A stretch of DNA of 64,000 nt from the NCBI RefSeq assembly GCF_000149955.1, contig NC_030989.1, positions 1,731,357-1,795,356 on the forward strand. Direction: 5' to 3'. Below the pieces are notes generated by a model. The model searched no databases. It saw only the letters and a program-made list of their open reading frames with translations, and was not told the origin of the DNA. Source of the DNA: Fusarium oxysporum f. sp. lycopersici 4287 (taxonomy: Eukaryota; Ascomycota; Sordariomycetes; Hypocreales; Nectriaceae). Below, in pieces: positions 46,243 to 57,838 of the stretch. The position numbers were made by a program, and so were the translations under genes. Numbering within the stretch: position 1 is the first letter of the stretch; every line of letters starts with the position of its first letter.

Positions 46243-47168
46243 TTAACCAGCAAGACCCTTGCTGACGGTCTTGAGGATGGAGTCGTATTCGATGTCATCA
46301 GTGTCGTTGGCCTGGAGCTCGGTGGCAATGCCAGTGAGCGATCGCTTAAGAGCCTCCTTGGAGGAAGCGTAGATCATCTTGGGCTGTCGTTGGGTATTAG
46401 TGGGTGCCTGAATGAGACGCATTGCCAAGCAATATCGCGTGTCTACGTACCTGGATACCGGCATCATCGGGAGACCAGGCGATGAAGGTGATCTTGTTTC
46501 TGTCCGACTGTCAGTAATTTGGGGGTGTTGAATTGGGCCACGTGCAGGCCGGGGTAGGACTGCATACCGGATACCATCGCCGGAGGCCAGGCTGTACTCG
46601 AAGTCGTAGACGGCGTAACGGGGACCCTTGCCAACAGCGCCCTACAAAAGATGTTAGAATTGGTGATTCGGCCTCATTCTCCATTCGTCGGATTGGCATG
46701 CGTACAGTTCGGCTCTTGGAGGTAGCGTTGACGAGCTTCTCACGGAAGTCCTCCCAGTCGCTGTTGTCGGAGGCGTGCTCGACAACGATCTCCTTGTAGT
46801 CGTCGGAAAGCTTGTAGACGATGTACTTGTACTTCTTGTTGAGCTTCAGGTCGTTGAAGGCAGTTATGCAGTCCTGCGAAACGGTGGCACTGTATTTCAA
46901 AAAAGCAAAGTTTAACGTTAGCGCCGTTGTCTCAAATAATGCTGTCTAGCTGTTGCGTGTTTGCCCCGCGCCAGGCGTCATAATCATGGCCGAGGGGGAG
47001 GGGAGATGAGTAGCGAAGCGAGGCTCAGCCGCGGGGAAGTGAGGATTTTATGGGCGCGCGCGGATCAAATAGCTGAAGAAGAGAGCGGCAAGACGAACCC
47101 GGATTGAGACTGTGAATTATGATTAGATTCAGGGGTTTTTTTGGTGGCTTTGTTGGGGAGCTTACCAT
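46243..47168 (-). CDS. cof1: Cofilin (ADF/cofilin, actin-severing protein)
   Basis: Six coding exons: 47168-47166 (ATG only), 47109-47099 (11 nt), 46889-46706, 46641-46568, 46499-46451, 46383-46243; introns 56, 209, 64, 68 and 67 nt. The 153-residue product starts MSQSGATVSQDCITAFNDL, the usual fungal cofilin start, and only this exon combination yields it. Later motifs are KYKYIVYKLSDDYKEIVVEH, DFEYSLASGDGIRNKI, WSPDDAGIQPKMIYASSKEA and a C-terminal AND-x-EYD helix region. Cofilin binds G- and F-actin, severs filaments and drives cortical patch turnover; phosphorylation-sensitive Ser2 and Ser4 are present. An intron directly after the start codon also occurs in other fungal cofilin genes. 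Confidence 0.95.
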
Positions 47169-48252
47169 GATTGCGGTCTACGTCAGGAGACGGGATCTTT
47201 AGGATGAGGGGTGGATGGGCTGGGGGAAGCTCTGAGTTAGCTGTAGACCTCAAGCACAGGCTGTAAGATGATGAAATTTTGGTTTAGGGTGGAGGGGAAC
47301 AAGAGGCTCTCGGCGTACGTACAGAGTGGATTGAAGTGTAGGAGAGAAAATCGACAGTCTCACGATGCAGAGCGAAGCGAAGCAAAAGGACAAAGTCGAT
47401 GGAAACGGGCGTGAGAGTGGGTTGTATCTCTTGGGTTAGTTCGGTTTAGGCGGTAGAAAGAGAGAATTGCCTTGTATTGTCCCATAGAAAGGCGGGGCCG
47501 TTGCGGGAGAAACTTGAGTCGAGTCTCCCCTCTCTTGGGTGCTCTTCTCCTCTTGGTGGGGGTTGCCTGTAAGGATAGCTTCACGTGACTGGACAAGAGT
47601 GTATGTCAGGAGAACATTACCTACCTTAGGTACCTACTTAGTTAAATACGACATGAGTTGTATTGAGATCCTGGCTTGTATTTACACTGAACTCTTGCAT
47701 AGATGCACTAGTATCTCAGTTACGAAACTGTCTACTGTTGATGTCTGTTCTCGAGACCGCGAAGCTCACCCTTGTCGTAACTCGTCATCTCTTGTTTGTT
47801 CATGCAATGGACCCCTGCTCTATCTCGGCGACTCGGAGCTTGCCTTACCCAATCCCAATGCAAACAATCAATTCTCACCATCAATATAAACATATCAGCA
47901 TGTTATTCATAGTACATTTATGACACAACCAATGTCAAATCACATATAAGATAAGAGACCAGGTGTTTCAATGTTTTTCATTCTTGCCTCTCTTTTAACT
48001 TTTAGTATCTCATATCTTTTCATGCTAATGCTACAATCAATGCTATAATACATGGCTTTCGAAATCTAGCCTGAAAATCCATAAGGGGTATGAAGACAAA
48101 TGCCGTGGTCCGACAACCGATAGAGAGGAGATGAGCTTGCAAGACCACTTTACCCGTCCCAAGATAACACGCAAACCATTGTGCGCCATTCATCCGTCCA
48201 GCTTTTTTTTTTTAGTTATACAGCACAACATAAAGTCATATCATTCCGTCTT
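47169..48252. promoter_or_regulatory. Intergenic, cofilin promoter side and hsp60 3' side
   Basis: About 1.1 kb. It contains a TACCTACCTTAGGTACCTAC stretch near 47620-47640. No gene recognised; the left part should be the cofilin promoter. Confidence 0.5.
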
Positions 48253-49237
48253 TTACATCATACCTCCCATACCGCCCATACCACCCATGCCGCCCATGCC
48301 ACCCATAGGAGGACCACCAGCTCCCTTCTCCTCAGGGGCATCAACGATGGCAACCTCAGTAGTGCCCAGAAGAGAGGCAACACCGCTAGCGTCGATGAGA
48401 CCAGTGCGGACGACCTTGAAGGGGTCAAGGATACCGGCGTTGATCATGTCAACGTACTCGCCCTTGGAGCTATCGAAACCCTTGTTGAAGTCACCGGCGT
48501 GCTCGTCAGTGAGCTTGCCGACAACGACGGAGCTCTCAAGGCCAGCGTTCTCGATGATGGTTCGGGCAGGGCGTGTAATGGCGTTCTTGACGATGCTGAC
48601 ACCGAGCTGCTGGTCGAAGTTGGCAGTAGGAACCTCGTTAAGAGCGTGGGCAGAGGCCTTGATAAGGGCAGTACCACCACCGGGCAGGATACCCTCCTCA
48701 ACGGCGGCACGGGTGGCGTTCAGGGCATCGACAAATCGGTCCTTCTTCTCGCCGACCTCAACCTCGGAGGAGCCACCAACCTTGATGACGGCAACACCTC
48801 CAGAGAGCTTAGCAAGACGCTCCTGGAGCTTCTCCTTCTCGTACTCAGAGGTGGTAGGGTCGGCAATGACACCACGGATCTGCTCGCATCGCTGAGCAAT
48901 GGCGTCCTTGCTACCGCTGCCGTTCAGGACAATGGTGTCCTCCTTTGTGATAGTGATAGAACCGGTAGAACCGAGCATGTCAGGAGTGGCCTTGTCAAGC
49001 TTAATATCAAGCTCATCAGTGAAGACAGTACCGTCGGTGAGGATAGCAAGATCGCCGAGGATGGACTTGCGGTTGTCACCGAAGCCAGGGGCCTTGACAG
49101 CAGCAACCTGGAGCTGGCCACGGAGCTTGTTCAGAATGCAAACGGCGAGAGCCTCACCCTCAATGTCCTCAGCAATGATGACAAGAGGCCGTCGCTGCTG
49201 GGTAGAGACCTCAAGAGCGGGGATGATGTCCTGAACA

Positions 49238-49268
<31 letters not shown>

Positions 49269-50124
49269 GAGGGTTCTCAAACTCGACCTTCTGGGACTTG
49301 GTATCGGTGATGAAGTAGGGGGAGACGAAGCCACGGTCGAATCGCATACCCTCGGTGACCTCGAGCTCATCAGCAACGGTCTTGCCCTCCTTGCAGGTGA
49401 TGACACCCTCCTTGCCAACCTTCTCCATGGCGTTGGCAATCATCTGGCCGATGTGGACATCACCGTTGGCGGAGATGGTAGCAACCTGAGCGATCTCAGC
49501 GCTGGTGGTAATATCACGCTTGTTCTTCTGGAGGAACTCGACGACGGCCTCGACAGCAGCCTGGATACCGCGGCGGAGGTCCATAGGGTTGCAGCCAGCG
49601 GCGACGTTCTTGACGGTCTCGGAGAAGATGGCACGGGCGAGAACGGTAGCGGTGGTGGTACCGTCACCGGCGACCTCGTTGGTCTTGGAAGCAACATCTT
49701 GGAGGAGCTTGGCACCAAGGTTCTCGAACTTGTCCTTGAGGCTGACAGCGCGGGCAACGGTCACACCATCTGTAATAAGTTAGTTGAAAGCTTGGAAATG
49801 GTCAATGAGGCTTCTACGAACCCTTGGTGATCTTAGGAGAACCAAAGCTGGACTCAATGAGGACGTTTCGGCCCTTAGGACCGAGGGTAGTAGCAACAGC
49901 CTTAGCGAGGGTATCGACACCAGCGAGGAGAGCAGCACGGCCCTCAACACCGAACTTGAGCTCCTATACAGTGAATTAGTATACAATTCCAATCTTGTGA
50001 CGTCGTAGTATCATCATACCTTGTGAGCAAATCGGACCTGCTGGCTGAGGCTGCCAGCTCGGTACTTGGTGGCCGCTGAGGAGAGGACGGAAGCCCGAGC
50101 CCGGGTGCTCAATGCGCGCTGCAT
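48253..50124 (-). CDS. hsp60: Mitochondrial chaperonin Hsp60
   Basis: Three exons, 50124-50020, 49963-49822 and 49769-48253 (introns 56 and 52 nt), give 587 residues. The N-terminus ([20 protein letters not shown]) is a mitochondrial presequence. Mature group I chaperonin motifs follow: [29 protein letters not shown] (joined across intron 2), the ATPase loop [32 protein letters not shown] and [10 protein letters not shown]. The tail is a (GGM)n repeat that projects into the folding chamber. Hsp60 folds imported matrix proteins with Hsp10. Strong codon bias creates a long open frame on the opposite strand, which I do not count as a gene. Confidence 0.98.
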
Positions 50125-51217
50125 GATTGTGGAATTAGGAGGGGGTATATGGGGAGAATTACAAGAAAAGGAGAAAAGAGAAACGCTCGTGAGGAATTCG
50201 ACCTGGGGATGTAGGACGGACGAGTCAGAGTCAGAGGAGGAGAGGGTTAGAGTGAGGGAGACAAAAGGTTCATATGATGGCGACTGAGAAGCTCTCAAAA
50301 AAATGGAATCGTCCCCGTCGGTCGGAGTGTCGGTCTCGGCAAAACCCAGCTGCGAGACTAGCCCTGATACGTACTAGCGCCACTGGCCATCGATTTCTAC
50401 ACCTTTCCAGCGACGTCCGTGAGACTCGCTGCTAAATGCCCTGGAAGGCCTGAAGATGGGGCATTTGAAGGCCTGGAACTCCTATTACCGGCGCCATAGC
50501 CGAGGACGGCATACAGAACTGGGTTTTGACGGATCACGAGCGGCTTTCGATCTCCAGACCGAGACTCTCAGGGCCTGCTCCACGGTGAACGACTCCACTG
50601 CCCGATGTTGCATGACAAATGGCCCGTCTGGGGTTCGCTCGTTTTCCATGGGGCTCAACGGTGTAAGCTGTCTGGACAGCCCAAGTGAAGATACTGAGAC
50701 TGTGTCTACAAGATTTGTGTCATTAGGTATCCTACTCATAAGATAACTGGCACTGAATTACCCAACCTTTCAAAGTTTGAAACAGTGTCACATATCTAAC
50801 TCTAATGTCTTCCAATTATTCAATCAGTTTGAGTTGGCGGGGAATATCGGACAGACTATCCCAGGCAGAAACTCCAGGCTAAGGAAGGCAAGAGGGCAAC
50901 AACTCAGTGCCTTCGGGTTGGGGATATTGAAACTGACTTGGGAAGTGAAGCGTTGAAGTCAAGAACAGCTGTGATATTGACAAGTGTCACATGAGTCATC
51001 TATCGCATTGGATATACCATCTAAGTCAAAACAACCGAGCCCTGGTCAAGACTAATCAAAAGTAAAATCAATCGAAGTTCCATTTGAGTACAGTCAACTC
51101 AATGAGCAAAGCAAGTGTCAATCAGACCTTGTCACTACATACATCAAATTGATCAAATGCATTCCATCCCAAGACGGTGAGGTCTGCTACTACTCTGTTG
51201 CTCGTTCCTCCAACCAT
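50125..51217. promoter_or_regulatory. Intergenic, hsp60 promoter region
   Basis: About 1.1 kb. A minus-strand ATG frame of 84 codons (50485-50739) reads MSRIPNDTNLVDTVSV... but resembles no family I know. No clear triple heat-shock element was found by eye. Confidence 0.4.
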
Positions 51218-52654
51218 TCACGAAGAGATACGCTGGCGCTTGAACTTGCGCACCATACGGTAGAGAGAAGATCGCTCACTTCGTTCGACCCTATCGGAAC
51301 CAACAGCGACAGCATTCTTTTCCCGAGCCTCTTCAACCGGGGCGGTGATGGTTTTGGCATCTCGCTGTGGGTTGGCGATAGCCATTTGCTGGATTTGAAG
51401 AGCTTGCTCAAGGATCTCGCGAGCTTGTTTCTGGGAAGCTTCTTCCACAGCGCATCGGATGGTCTCGGGGAGTTGTTGCGACAGGTTTACGACAAGCTGG
51501 TTGGCAGAAGCGAGCGTTTGGGCGGTAGCCTGGTTGTTATAGATCTGAGGCTCGACCAGGTTACTCAAGTGAGTGAGGGAAGCATTCATGACTCTGTTTT
51601 GGTGCTCGAGAGTGTCGGCCTGCTTCTTGAAAAAACGGCTCTGATCCCGAAGGCTGGCCTTGTGATTCAGAAACAAACTGTGCTGCTGCAAGAAGAGGTC
51701 ATTCTGTTGGTCGGTTTGCTGCCGAAAGAGACTGCTCTGCTGCTGGACAAGCCCATCAGTCTGTCGCTGGAACATGTCATTCTGCTGCTGCAGAAGGGCT
51801 GTCTGCTCTTGGAAGACTTCACCTTGTTTCTTGAGATTAGAAACGTTCATGCGGAGGGGTCCAGTGGCATCGGAGATGCCCTGCTCGATAGTATGCTCGA
51901 CCATAGAGCACATGTCATCGTGGGGGTCGATGAAGTCTTGCTGAGTAGGGTTGACGACCTCGCGACGCTGGAGCATAGTGTTCGTAGCGTTGTAATATCG
52001 CTGCTCAGCCTCCACTGCTTGAAGGTAGTGGTCAACACGACGAGCGACTTCTTGATCAGTCTCACGCTTGAGAGATACCTGACGGACCTGGATGCCGAGT
52101 GCAACCTGTTCGCGGAAGTGGATGTATGACTGAGGAGCAGGAGCAAGTTGATTGCCGCGAAGGCGTCGAAGATAGATGAGCGAGTTGAAGTCTTCGGCAA
52201 CAGCATTGGAATCGAGAGTAGGCTCGTTGGTAGCAGGGAATTCTCCATTGCGTCTGGCTTCAGCAACCTCGAGGGACATCATCTGGAGCTGACCAAAGTT
52301 GTAGACCTGGCCGTTACGCATGGTAAACGCAGAGGTAGAGCCCCAGTTGCTGTAAGGGTATTTGGGAGTCTCGGGTCGGGAGAGGAAAGCTTCGATGGGC
52401 GACTCGGGGGGAGTGCTGTCCATGCTTGAGATGCTACGCTTGGTGGAGGTGCCACGCTCAACGGAGCTAATAGTCTCAGTTGTGGTACCGCTCTCACTGG
52501 GAACTATCTTGCGATTGGCAACCATCTTCTCAAGATTGGCGACAACAGGGGACATGGGCTCATAATCAGGCATTGCCATCTCAGCATCAAACTCGGAATC
52601 GCTGTCCTCAAAAGTGAAAGAGGGCGGAGTACGGGCTGGAGTAGGACCCGACAT
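51218..52654 (-). CDS. Gln-rich coiled-coil protein of unknown function
   Basis: Single exon. I start at ATG 52654 (MSGPTPARTPPSFTFEDSDSEFD, 478 residues) because the 24 codons upstream from 52726 are hydrophobic and look like leader sequence. No family recognised. The first 130 residues are acidic, Ser/Pro-rich and disordered; residues about 130-260 are helical (NFGQLQMMSLEVAEARRNGEF); residues about 265-345 form an unusual run of short Gln/Phe repeats (EQTALLQQQNDMFQRQTD, QQQSSLFRQQTD, QQNDLFLQQHSLF), then more coiled coil and a basic end RMVRKFKRQRISS. Such a layout suggests an oligomeric scaffold. It lies next to the Myb-like gene array, on the same strand as its left half; a functional link is only a guess. 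Confidence 0.7.
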   Translation of the reverse strand: MSGPTPARTPPSFTFEDSDSEFDAEMAMPDYEPMSPVVANLEKMVANRKIVPSESGTTTETISSVERGTSTKRSISSMDSTPPESPIEAFLSRPETPKYPYSNWGSTSAFTMRNGQVYNFGQLQMMSLEVAEARRNGEFPATNEPTLDSNAVAEDFNSLIYLRRLRGNQLAPAPQSYIHFREQVALGIQVRQVSLKRETDQEVARRVDHYLQAVEAEQRYYNATNTMLQRREVVNPTQQDFIDPHDDMCSMVEHTIEQGISDATGPLRMNVSNLKKQGEVFQEQTALLQQQNDMFQRQTDGLVQQQSSLFRQQTDQQNDLFLQQHSLFLNHKASLRDQSRFFKKQADTLEHQNRVMNASLTHLSNLVEPQIYNNQATAQTLASANQLVVNLSQQLPETIRCAVEEASQKQAREILEQALQIQQMAIANPQRDAKTITAPVEEAREKNAVAVGSDRVERSERSSLYRMVRKFKRQRISS

Positions 52655-53581
52655 GATGAAAACTTGTCGAATAGCAGCGAAGCTTAAAAGATGAAGCAGA
52701 AGTGTTGTGTGCTTTGGTATAAGCAAAGATTGAGGTGGATATACCTTTAGAGAATGAGCTTGAGGTCGCAGAAGAAGTGCACTCTACTTACAGAAAGAGA
52801 ATCAACACTCAATCTGTCTTAGAGTCTTCCAAGAAGAATCAGAAAGAAACGAAGCCTGCGATGAAGTTCGCTGTTGCAAAGAAAATGAGTGTTGGAGGAA
52901 GAGTGAGAACCAACAGTGAGTGTGGGAGAGGGCAGAGAGGAGATATGATCCCCTCAATGAGAATAGAGGAGAACATGCATGTTCCCATTCATTAATTGAC
53001 GGTATCTACTACAATAGGAAATTCTGGCAGAATTGCTATTGTTCAATTGATGCTCAAGTGTGACAATAGGAGGTGCGTTCATGGAGTGGGGCTTGAAGCC
53101 ACTGGCAGTGCCTGGCAAACGGCGGGAAATGCAAAGTCGGGCTTCCATGACTAGGTATCTTTTTAAGGACACAAGTAGCTTAACTGAATGTGGTGTTCGA
53201 GCGAATGTTATTGCCGGTGAGTGCCCGATATATGATGCTTATGATTTGATAGCTGAGGCTAGAAGTCAGATGTGGATGGGATGGAGACTCATCCATTCTG
53301 GATTCCAAAAAGCATTACAAGCTCAAGCCACTGTTAATAGGCGAGTATATAGCATTGAGAGTGGTCATGTGAGTTTAGAAGCACATATTCATTTCTTTCG
53401 TTGTCACTTGCATCTCTTGAGACTATCCTCGATCCATGATCCTGATACCCCAACTCTGCGCATACGCTGTCACATCCTAATCAGATATCTAGCCGTCCAT
53501 GAGATCGGCAAGACAAAAGCCATGATGATGCTACTGTTCCAAGTGTACCTATCACCATGCACTGGGCCGTTGGATTTGGCC
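52655..53581. other. Intergenic
   Basis: About 0.9 kb upstream of the Gln-rich protein gene. A plus-strand open frame (53060-53623) runs into the 3' end of the next gene and has no family resemblance, so I do not call it. Confidence 0.45.
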
Positions 53582-54160
53582 TTAAGAACCATCAGAAGGG
53601 GGCGCATCTATCGTCGAAGTTAGTAAATTATCGTGACCGAAACATCAAGGACACATACCAGAGAGCGAGCCAGTAGAATCAGTCGAGTCCTTCTCCTCTT
53701 CCTTCTTGACCTTGTTCTTGCTAGCAGGGGTCTTGGGCTTCGCGTCTTCATCGTCGTCAGACTCCTCCTTCTTGGCCTTACGAGGAGTAGCTCGCTTCTT
53801 GGCACTTCCGGCGCCCTCGGCCTTGGCCTTGCGCTTGGGAGTTGAAGGGGCAGAATCGGTTCCATTGCCGTTGGCGAGGGCACCAGGACGGCTGATGCCG
53901 TGGGCCTTGAGCATGCGCTCGTATCGCTTCTGACTGTTGCGTCGTGAGTTAGTGTTGATGATGGGGAAGAGGGAAGGTAACTTACGCAGCGGCCTTGGAG
54001 ACGATGCTGAGCTCATCGGCAACAGCCTGGAAGTCAGGCTTGGTTTGTTAGCAGCGCAAAATGAGACAAAAGAGGGATCTGGACTTACTCGACCGTTGCT
54101 GGTGTGTCCGATGCAGGACACAAGGAACTTGACCTGATCCGCAGGTTCTTGCTTGGACAT
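53582..54160 (-). CDS. Myb-like-domain small protein, array member A
   Basis: Four exons, 54160-54089, 54038-53986, 53933-53659 and 53607-53582 (introns 50, 52 and 51 nt), give 141 residues. Residues about 6-55 form the shared helical domain: VKFLVSCIGHTSNGR, DFQAVADELSIVSKAAA, QKRYERMLKAHGI, the W/F-x-AVA then R-x-x-x-M/L pattern of the fungal Myb-like family (Pfam Myb_DNA-bind_8, named from memory). The rest is a Lys/Ala/Pro and Asp/Glu tail (KRKAKAEGAGSAKKRATPRK, then EESDDDEDAKPK) resembling linker-histone or HMG-type tails. Likely a small nuclear DNA-binding protein. It is the leftmost of six related genes; intron 1 position matches member D and intron 2 matches E and F. Confidence 0.78.
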
Positions 54161-55220
54161 GGTGGCGGTTGCTTGGGCTATGAGAGTGAGCGATGAGGCC
54201 GAGGCGAAGGCAGGTGAAAGAATTCAAGATGAATTTTAGTTGAAGGGCTCGTAAACCTACAGTGTTCGAGGTTGATACGGTCGTCAAGTGTTGTGGGAGT
54301 GAGTGCGATGATCAGGCACAGAGTTAAGATGGTGAGAGGTTAAAATAGATTATTCGGGAGATACAAGACAAGACGAGTTTATGTTTGCTTAGAGCAAACA
54401 GAGCAGGTGGAAAAACAAATAGGGACTAGAGGGCAGATGTGGCAGCAGGCAACCCTTATTTTGGGCAAATATCAACATCAGACGAAACAACACCAACCAA
54501 ACAGCACGGGCAATACTGTTTGTGCATTAACCAGGCAACTAAGCCCTGTGGCACAGACAATTCATACAGTGAATTCAGTTATGAACAACTGAGGCTCATC
54601 TGCTGCGGAGTTCCCGCCTGACAGTGTCGCCAGCTGCCAGCTTAATTCCCGGGCACAAACACCATTCAAGATGCAATACCGCATATGGTCATTGCTACGG
54701 ACTTCATCTGGCATAATGAGTATACTGAGGCTTATCTAATGATCGATGCAGATCTCGTGAAAATAAGCAATGTGGTCAATGGCATGAAGGTCACCAATTC
54801 ATGGGTAAGCCAACATGGCAACTCACATAGGGCAAACCCGGGCTAGTGATAATATTGCACACATGATATGGATGAAAAAGAACCAGTATTCTAGCTCGCG
54901 CTGCCATGCCAATTATGGCCTGCGAAGATTCCATCCCAGTTTTTGATGTTGCAGTGCCACTCCACCTCTCGTCCACTCTCCCGCCCGCCCAAGAAGAGTG
55001 GATGAGATTTCACTCTACAGATTCTGATCAAAACTCGAAATCACATTTTAGCCCAATATTGATTAGATGTGTCTCAATGTCTCAATTTCATTTCAGTGGT
55101 ACCTCCAGATATTGACTAGCCAGATCCTTTCAGTATTACCCCTAGACTTGGTATGAGGCCCTCATGAATCTTCCAAGCGTAGTCGACAATACGGTGTCTT
55201 CACTCCCATCAATTCATCCA
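54161..55220. other. Intergenic within the Myb-like array
   Basis: About 1.1 kb between members A and B, the promoter side of A. No additional family copy or remnant found by eye. Confidence 0.5.
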
Positions 55221-55625
55221 TTAGTTGGCGTCATCATCCTCAACCTCAGCCTTGATCTCCTTCTTCTCCTCAGACTGAGCCTCCTCCTTGACATCCTCGT
55301 CATCCTCATCGACCTTCTTGATAGACTTCTTGGAGGGGCTTCGAGTAGTGTTGGTCTTCCTGGACTTCCTGACAGCAGCAGGAGACTTGCGAGGACTGGG
55401 ACCAGATCCAGCACCATCGGTACGCCAGCCATGACGGACGGACATCTGACGGAAGCGCTCTTTGGCACACTTGGCATCCTTCAGACTGACGGTGTTGGCA
55501 ACGGCATCCCAGTCGGCATCGGGCTTTTGAGTCATGTTGTCGAAGATGGCCTTGATGAATCGGAGCTCGCCATCAGTGAGGCCGATAGGGGAGCCATCTT
55601 GGTCGGCACTCTTCTTGGGAGGCAT
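55221..55625 (-). CDS. Myb-like-domain small protein, array member B
   Basis: Intronless, 134 residues. The shared domain covers about residues 14-65: LTDGELRFIKAIFDNM, DADWDAVANTVSLKDAKCAK and ERFRQMSVRHGW. The tail is Ser/Pro/Lys/Arg-rich (GPSPRKSPAAVRKSRKTN, SPSKKSIKK) and then strongly acidic (DEDDEDVKEEAQSEEKKE), like member A. It keeps the Trp of the DW-x-AVA motif. Loss of the introns seen in A, D, E and F could reflect intron loss or retroposition. Expected to be nuclear and DNA- or chromatin-binding, by inference from domain and charge pattern. Confidence 0.78.
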   Translation of the reverse strand: MPPKKSADQDGSPIGLTDGELRFIKAIFDNMTQKPDADWDAVANTVSLKDAKCAKERFRQMSVRHGWRTDGAGSGPSPRKSPAAVRKSRKTNTTRSPSKKSIKKVDEDDEDVKEEAQSEEKKEIKAEVEDDDAN

Positions 55626-56399
55626 GATGATTGATCTGTGGTGAGGTTAGATAAGATCATGAAGATATGATATTAGAAAAGAGCCATACTGGTGGGAATT
55701 AGTGTTTGAAAGATGCTGTCTGTGAAAAGTATCAAACTTGTCTGGCAATGAAAGTTGCTTGCTGCGTATTGGCAGAGGAGTGTTGTGAAGGAGGAAAGGT
55801 TGGGAGGGAGAGGGGTGGGACGGCGGATTTAAAATATGGGTGGCTACAGTGAAAGTCCCAAAGCTTTGGCAAGCTTATTTGTGCAATAGTGAGGACAATG
55901 GGGTGAATTTTGGTGAGTTAGGTAGGTGAGGTGACTGAGACAATAGTTTGCAGTGCCAGGGCATATGCAGCGACAACAGGCAGCGAGAAGGGCCGAAGTC
56001 CAGAGCTCGCACACTGCGCACAAATGTGAATGGAAGAATCCTGGAGCCCAGTGAATGTACCTATGCATTACAGCTAGCAGCTTCATCTCAAGCACTGCAT
56101 GATATCTCCATTTGAGCTCGAGACCTCGGGCCTGACACTCCTCAACTGCCGTTCAGGTTGTGAGGATATATCACTACAACTTATTTAAGGCGGATCATCA
56201 AAGCTTGCAATGAATGTGAGATGTGCTAGAATTTTGACTTGATTTTGTCGTCGTCATACTTGGCTTTGTGGTATCATGTTGCCGTAGCTAAGTCCTCGGA
56301 TCGTATATCCACTCTGATCGCCCCAACTCAGACTCTAAGCAACCATAACAGATCGTAATCTCGATCCGAAAAGCCTGAAACATTCTCTCAGTTGTGAAG
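55626..56399. other. Intergenic within the Myb-like array
   Basis: About 0.8 kb; promoter side of member B and 3' side of member C. No gene seen. Confidence 0.5.
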
Positions 56400-56940
56400 T
56401 TACTGTTGAAAGAAGGGGAAGTTGACGGGATCGATGTCATCATCTCCGAGGTCTTCCTTCTCTGGAGTCTTTTCCATCTCACGGTCCTCGGCCTTGATGC
56501 CGGCCTTGACCAGCTCGTCCTCATCTTCATCGTGCAGGAGGACCGTGTCAGCTTCTTTCTTGACCTTTCCTTTGCCCTTGGCGCTACGGGGAGTCTTGGC
56601 GACTCGAGAGCCAGCGGTCTTCTTGGGAGTCACAGGACCGCGGCTGGGAGCAGTAGTCTCAGTGGAGATACCGAGCTTACGCTTAACCTGGCCGAATCGA
56701 ACCTGAGGTTCTGAGTCAGTATACGAATTCAGATGATAGAGTTAATCGTGAGATGATATGCGGCGGCATAGGCAAAGGAGGAGCATGGCAACTCACCTTG
56801 GCGACATCGGCATTCTTGAATCCAGCCTCGGAGGCGACAGCGTTCCAGTCAACGTCAGCCTTGTTTCGAGTGTGCTTGACAATGCTGAAGAACAGCATAG
56901 CTTCGGCTGCAGTGGGCTCTTTCTTATTGCTGTCGGCCAT
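56400..56940 (-). CDS. Myb-like-domain small protein, array member C
   Basis: Two exons, 56940-56797 and 56702-56400 (94-nt intron, phase 0), give 148 residues. The domain reads EAMLFFSIVKHTRNKADVDW, NAVASEAGFKNADVAK and, after the intron, VRFGQVKRKLGI. The tail has Pro/Lys/Arg segments (RGPVTPKKTAGSRVAKTPRS, KGKGKVKKE) and then acidic stretches, ending DIDPVNFPFFQQ. The intron falls at nearly the same place as intron 2 of A but in phase 0 instead of 2, a one-base slide. It follows the same plan as A and B: small folded N-terminus, charged disordered tail. Confidence 0.78.
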
Positions 56941-57838
56941 GGTAGCGTCGTGCTGTGAATAGCATTAGTCTGGATACTATCCACACCTCAGGTAAGTGGC
57001 AGGTATTCTTTACCGTTGTTTTGAAAGTGAAAGGGGGTGTATTTGGTTGTTGTGTTTTGTGTTTTGAAAAAATGGATAAACTACAGAGCAAGGCTGGTGT
57101 GGAGGAGATGAATCTGTGCGCGGAGGAAAGGGAGTTTATGCCTAGATCTTGGGGAAGACGAAATCAGAAATTTAGAGAAGTTAGGAGCTTTAGTAAGTAT
57201 GCTACCAGTGTTTGGCTATAATGGATAGGTTGAAAGCTCTAGTGGGTACACCAAATAACTGCAGCGCATTATAATGGCGAGAACTTGCTTCTGAGACTGA
57301 AGCCCATGGTTCTCTTCTCGCTGTAGTTGTGCTGTTAGTGAGGCTTGCTTGTATTTGGCACTGCTTCTGAGGAGCTATGCCACTGCCAAGTGTTAGTCAG
57401 ACTAACCAGCTTCTGCTTAATCAGAACGCCAATATCACTACACTCATAGGTAGCTGGTATGGCCAATACACTGTGAGTATGGGTACAAGCTATATGTATG
57501 AATCCATATATGATTCTCTGAATTAGACTGCGAATAAAAAGGCTAGTATACAACTTCCAGAGCAACATATAAGTTCCAGTAAAGCAGACTTCCGGTAACT
57601 AGCATTCTTTTCATCTTTAACTTGGTGTTGATCCTAGTAGAGACTTATGACAGTCGTCTTTGTTGGATCAAAGTTGGAACTTGTGTAAAGCAAAACCCTG
57701 ACAGAAGGAAATAGGAAAAGCAACCATATCGACGAAACCATTGTCATTAATTCATAAAGCAAACGCAGTCTAGCAAATCACCATTTTGTACACAAGCAAC
57801 CCTCTATTCGTGGGGTTTCCATGTTTTCCGTGTGGGTA
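56941..57838. other. Intergenic within the Myb-like array
   Basis: About 0.9 kb; promoter side of member C. No gene seen. Confidence 0.5.

Noticed and set aside
48181..49830. 549-codon open frame on the plus strand opposite hsp60
   Set aside because: It is antisense to a certain gene with strong codon bias, which commonly creates long open frames on the other strand; the translation is Leu/Gly/Ser-rich and matches no family.
50485..50739. 84-codon minus-strand ATG frame in the hsp60 upstream region
   Set aside because: No family resemblance and no supporting splice or context signal; kept only as a note in the intergenic entry.
51149..52129. 326-codon open frame on the plus strand opposite the Gln-rich protein
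   Set aside because: The Leu-rich translation arises from the CTG/CAG complement of Gln codons; no protein family.
53060..53623. 187-codon open frame on the plus strand between the Gln-rich gene and array member A
   Set aside because: It overlaps the 3' exon and last intron of member A, has an unremarkable composition and matches no known family.
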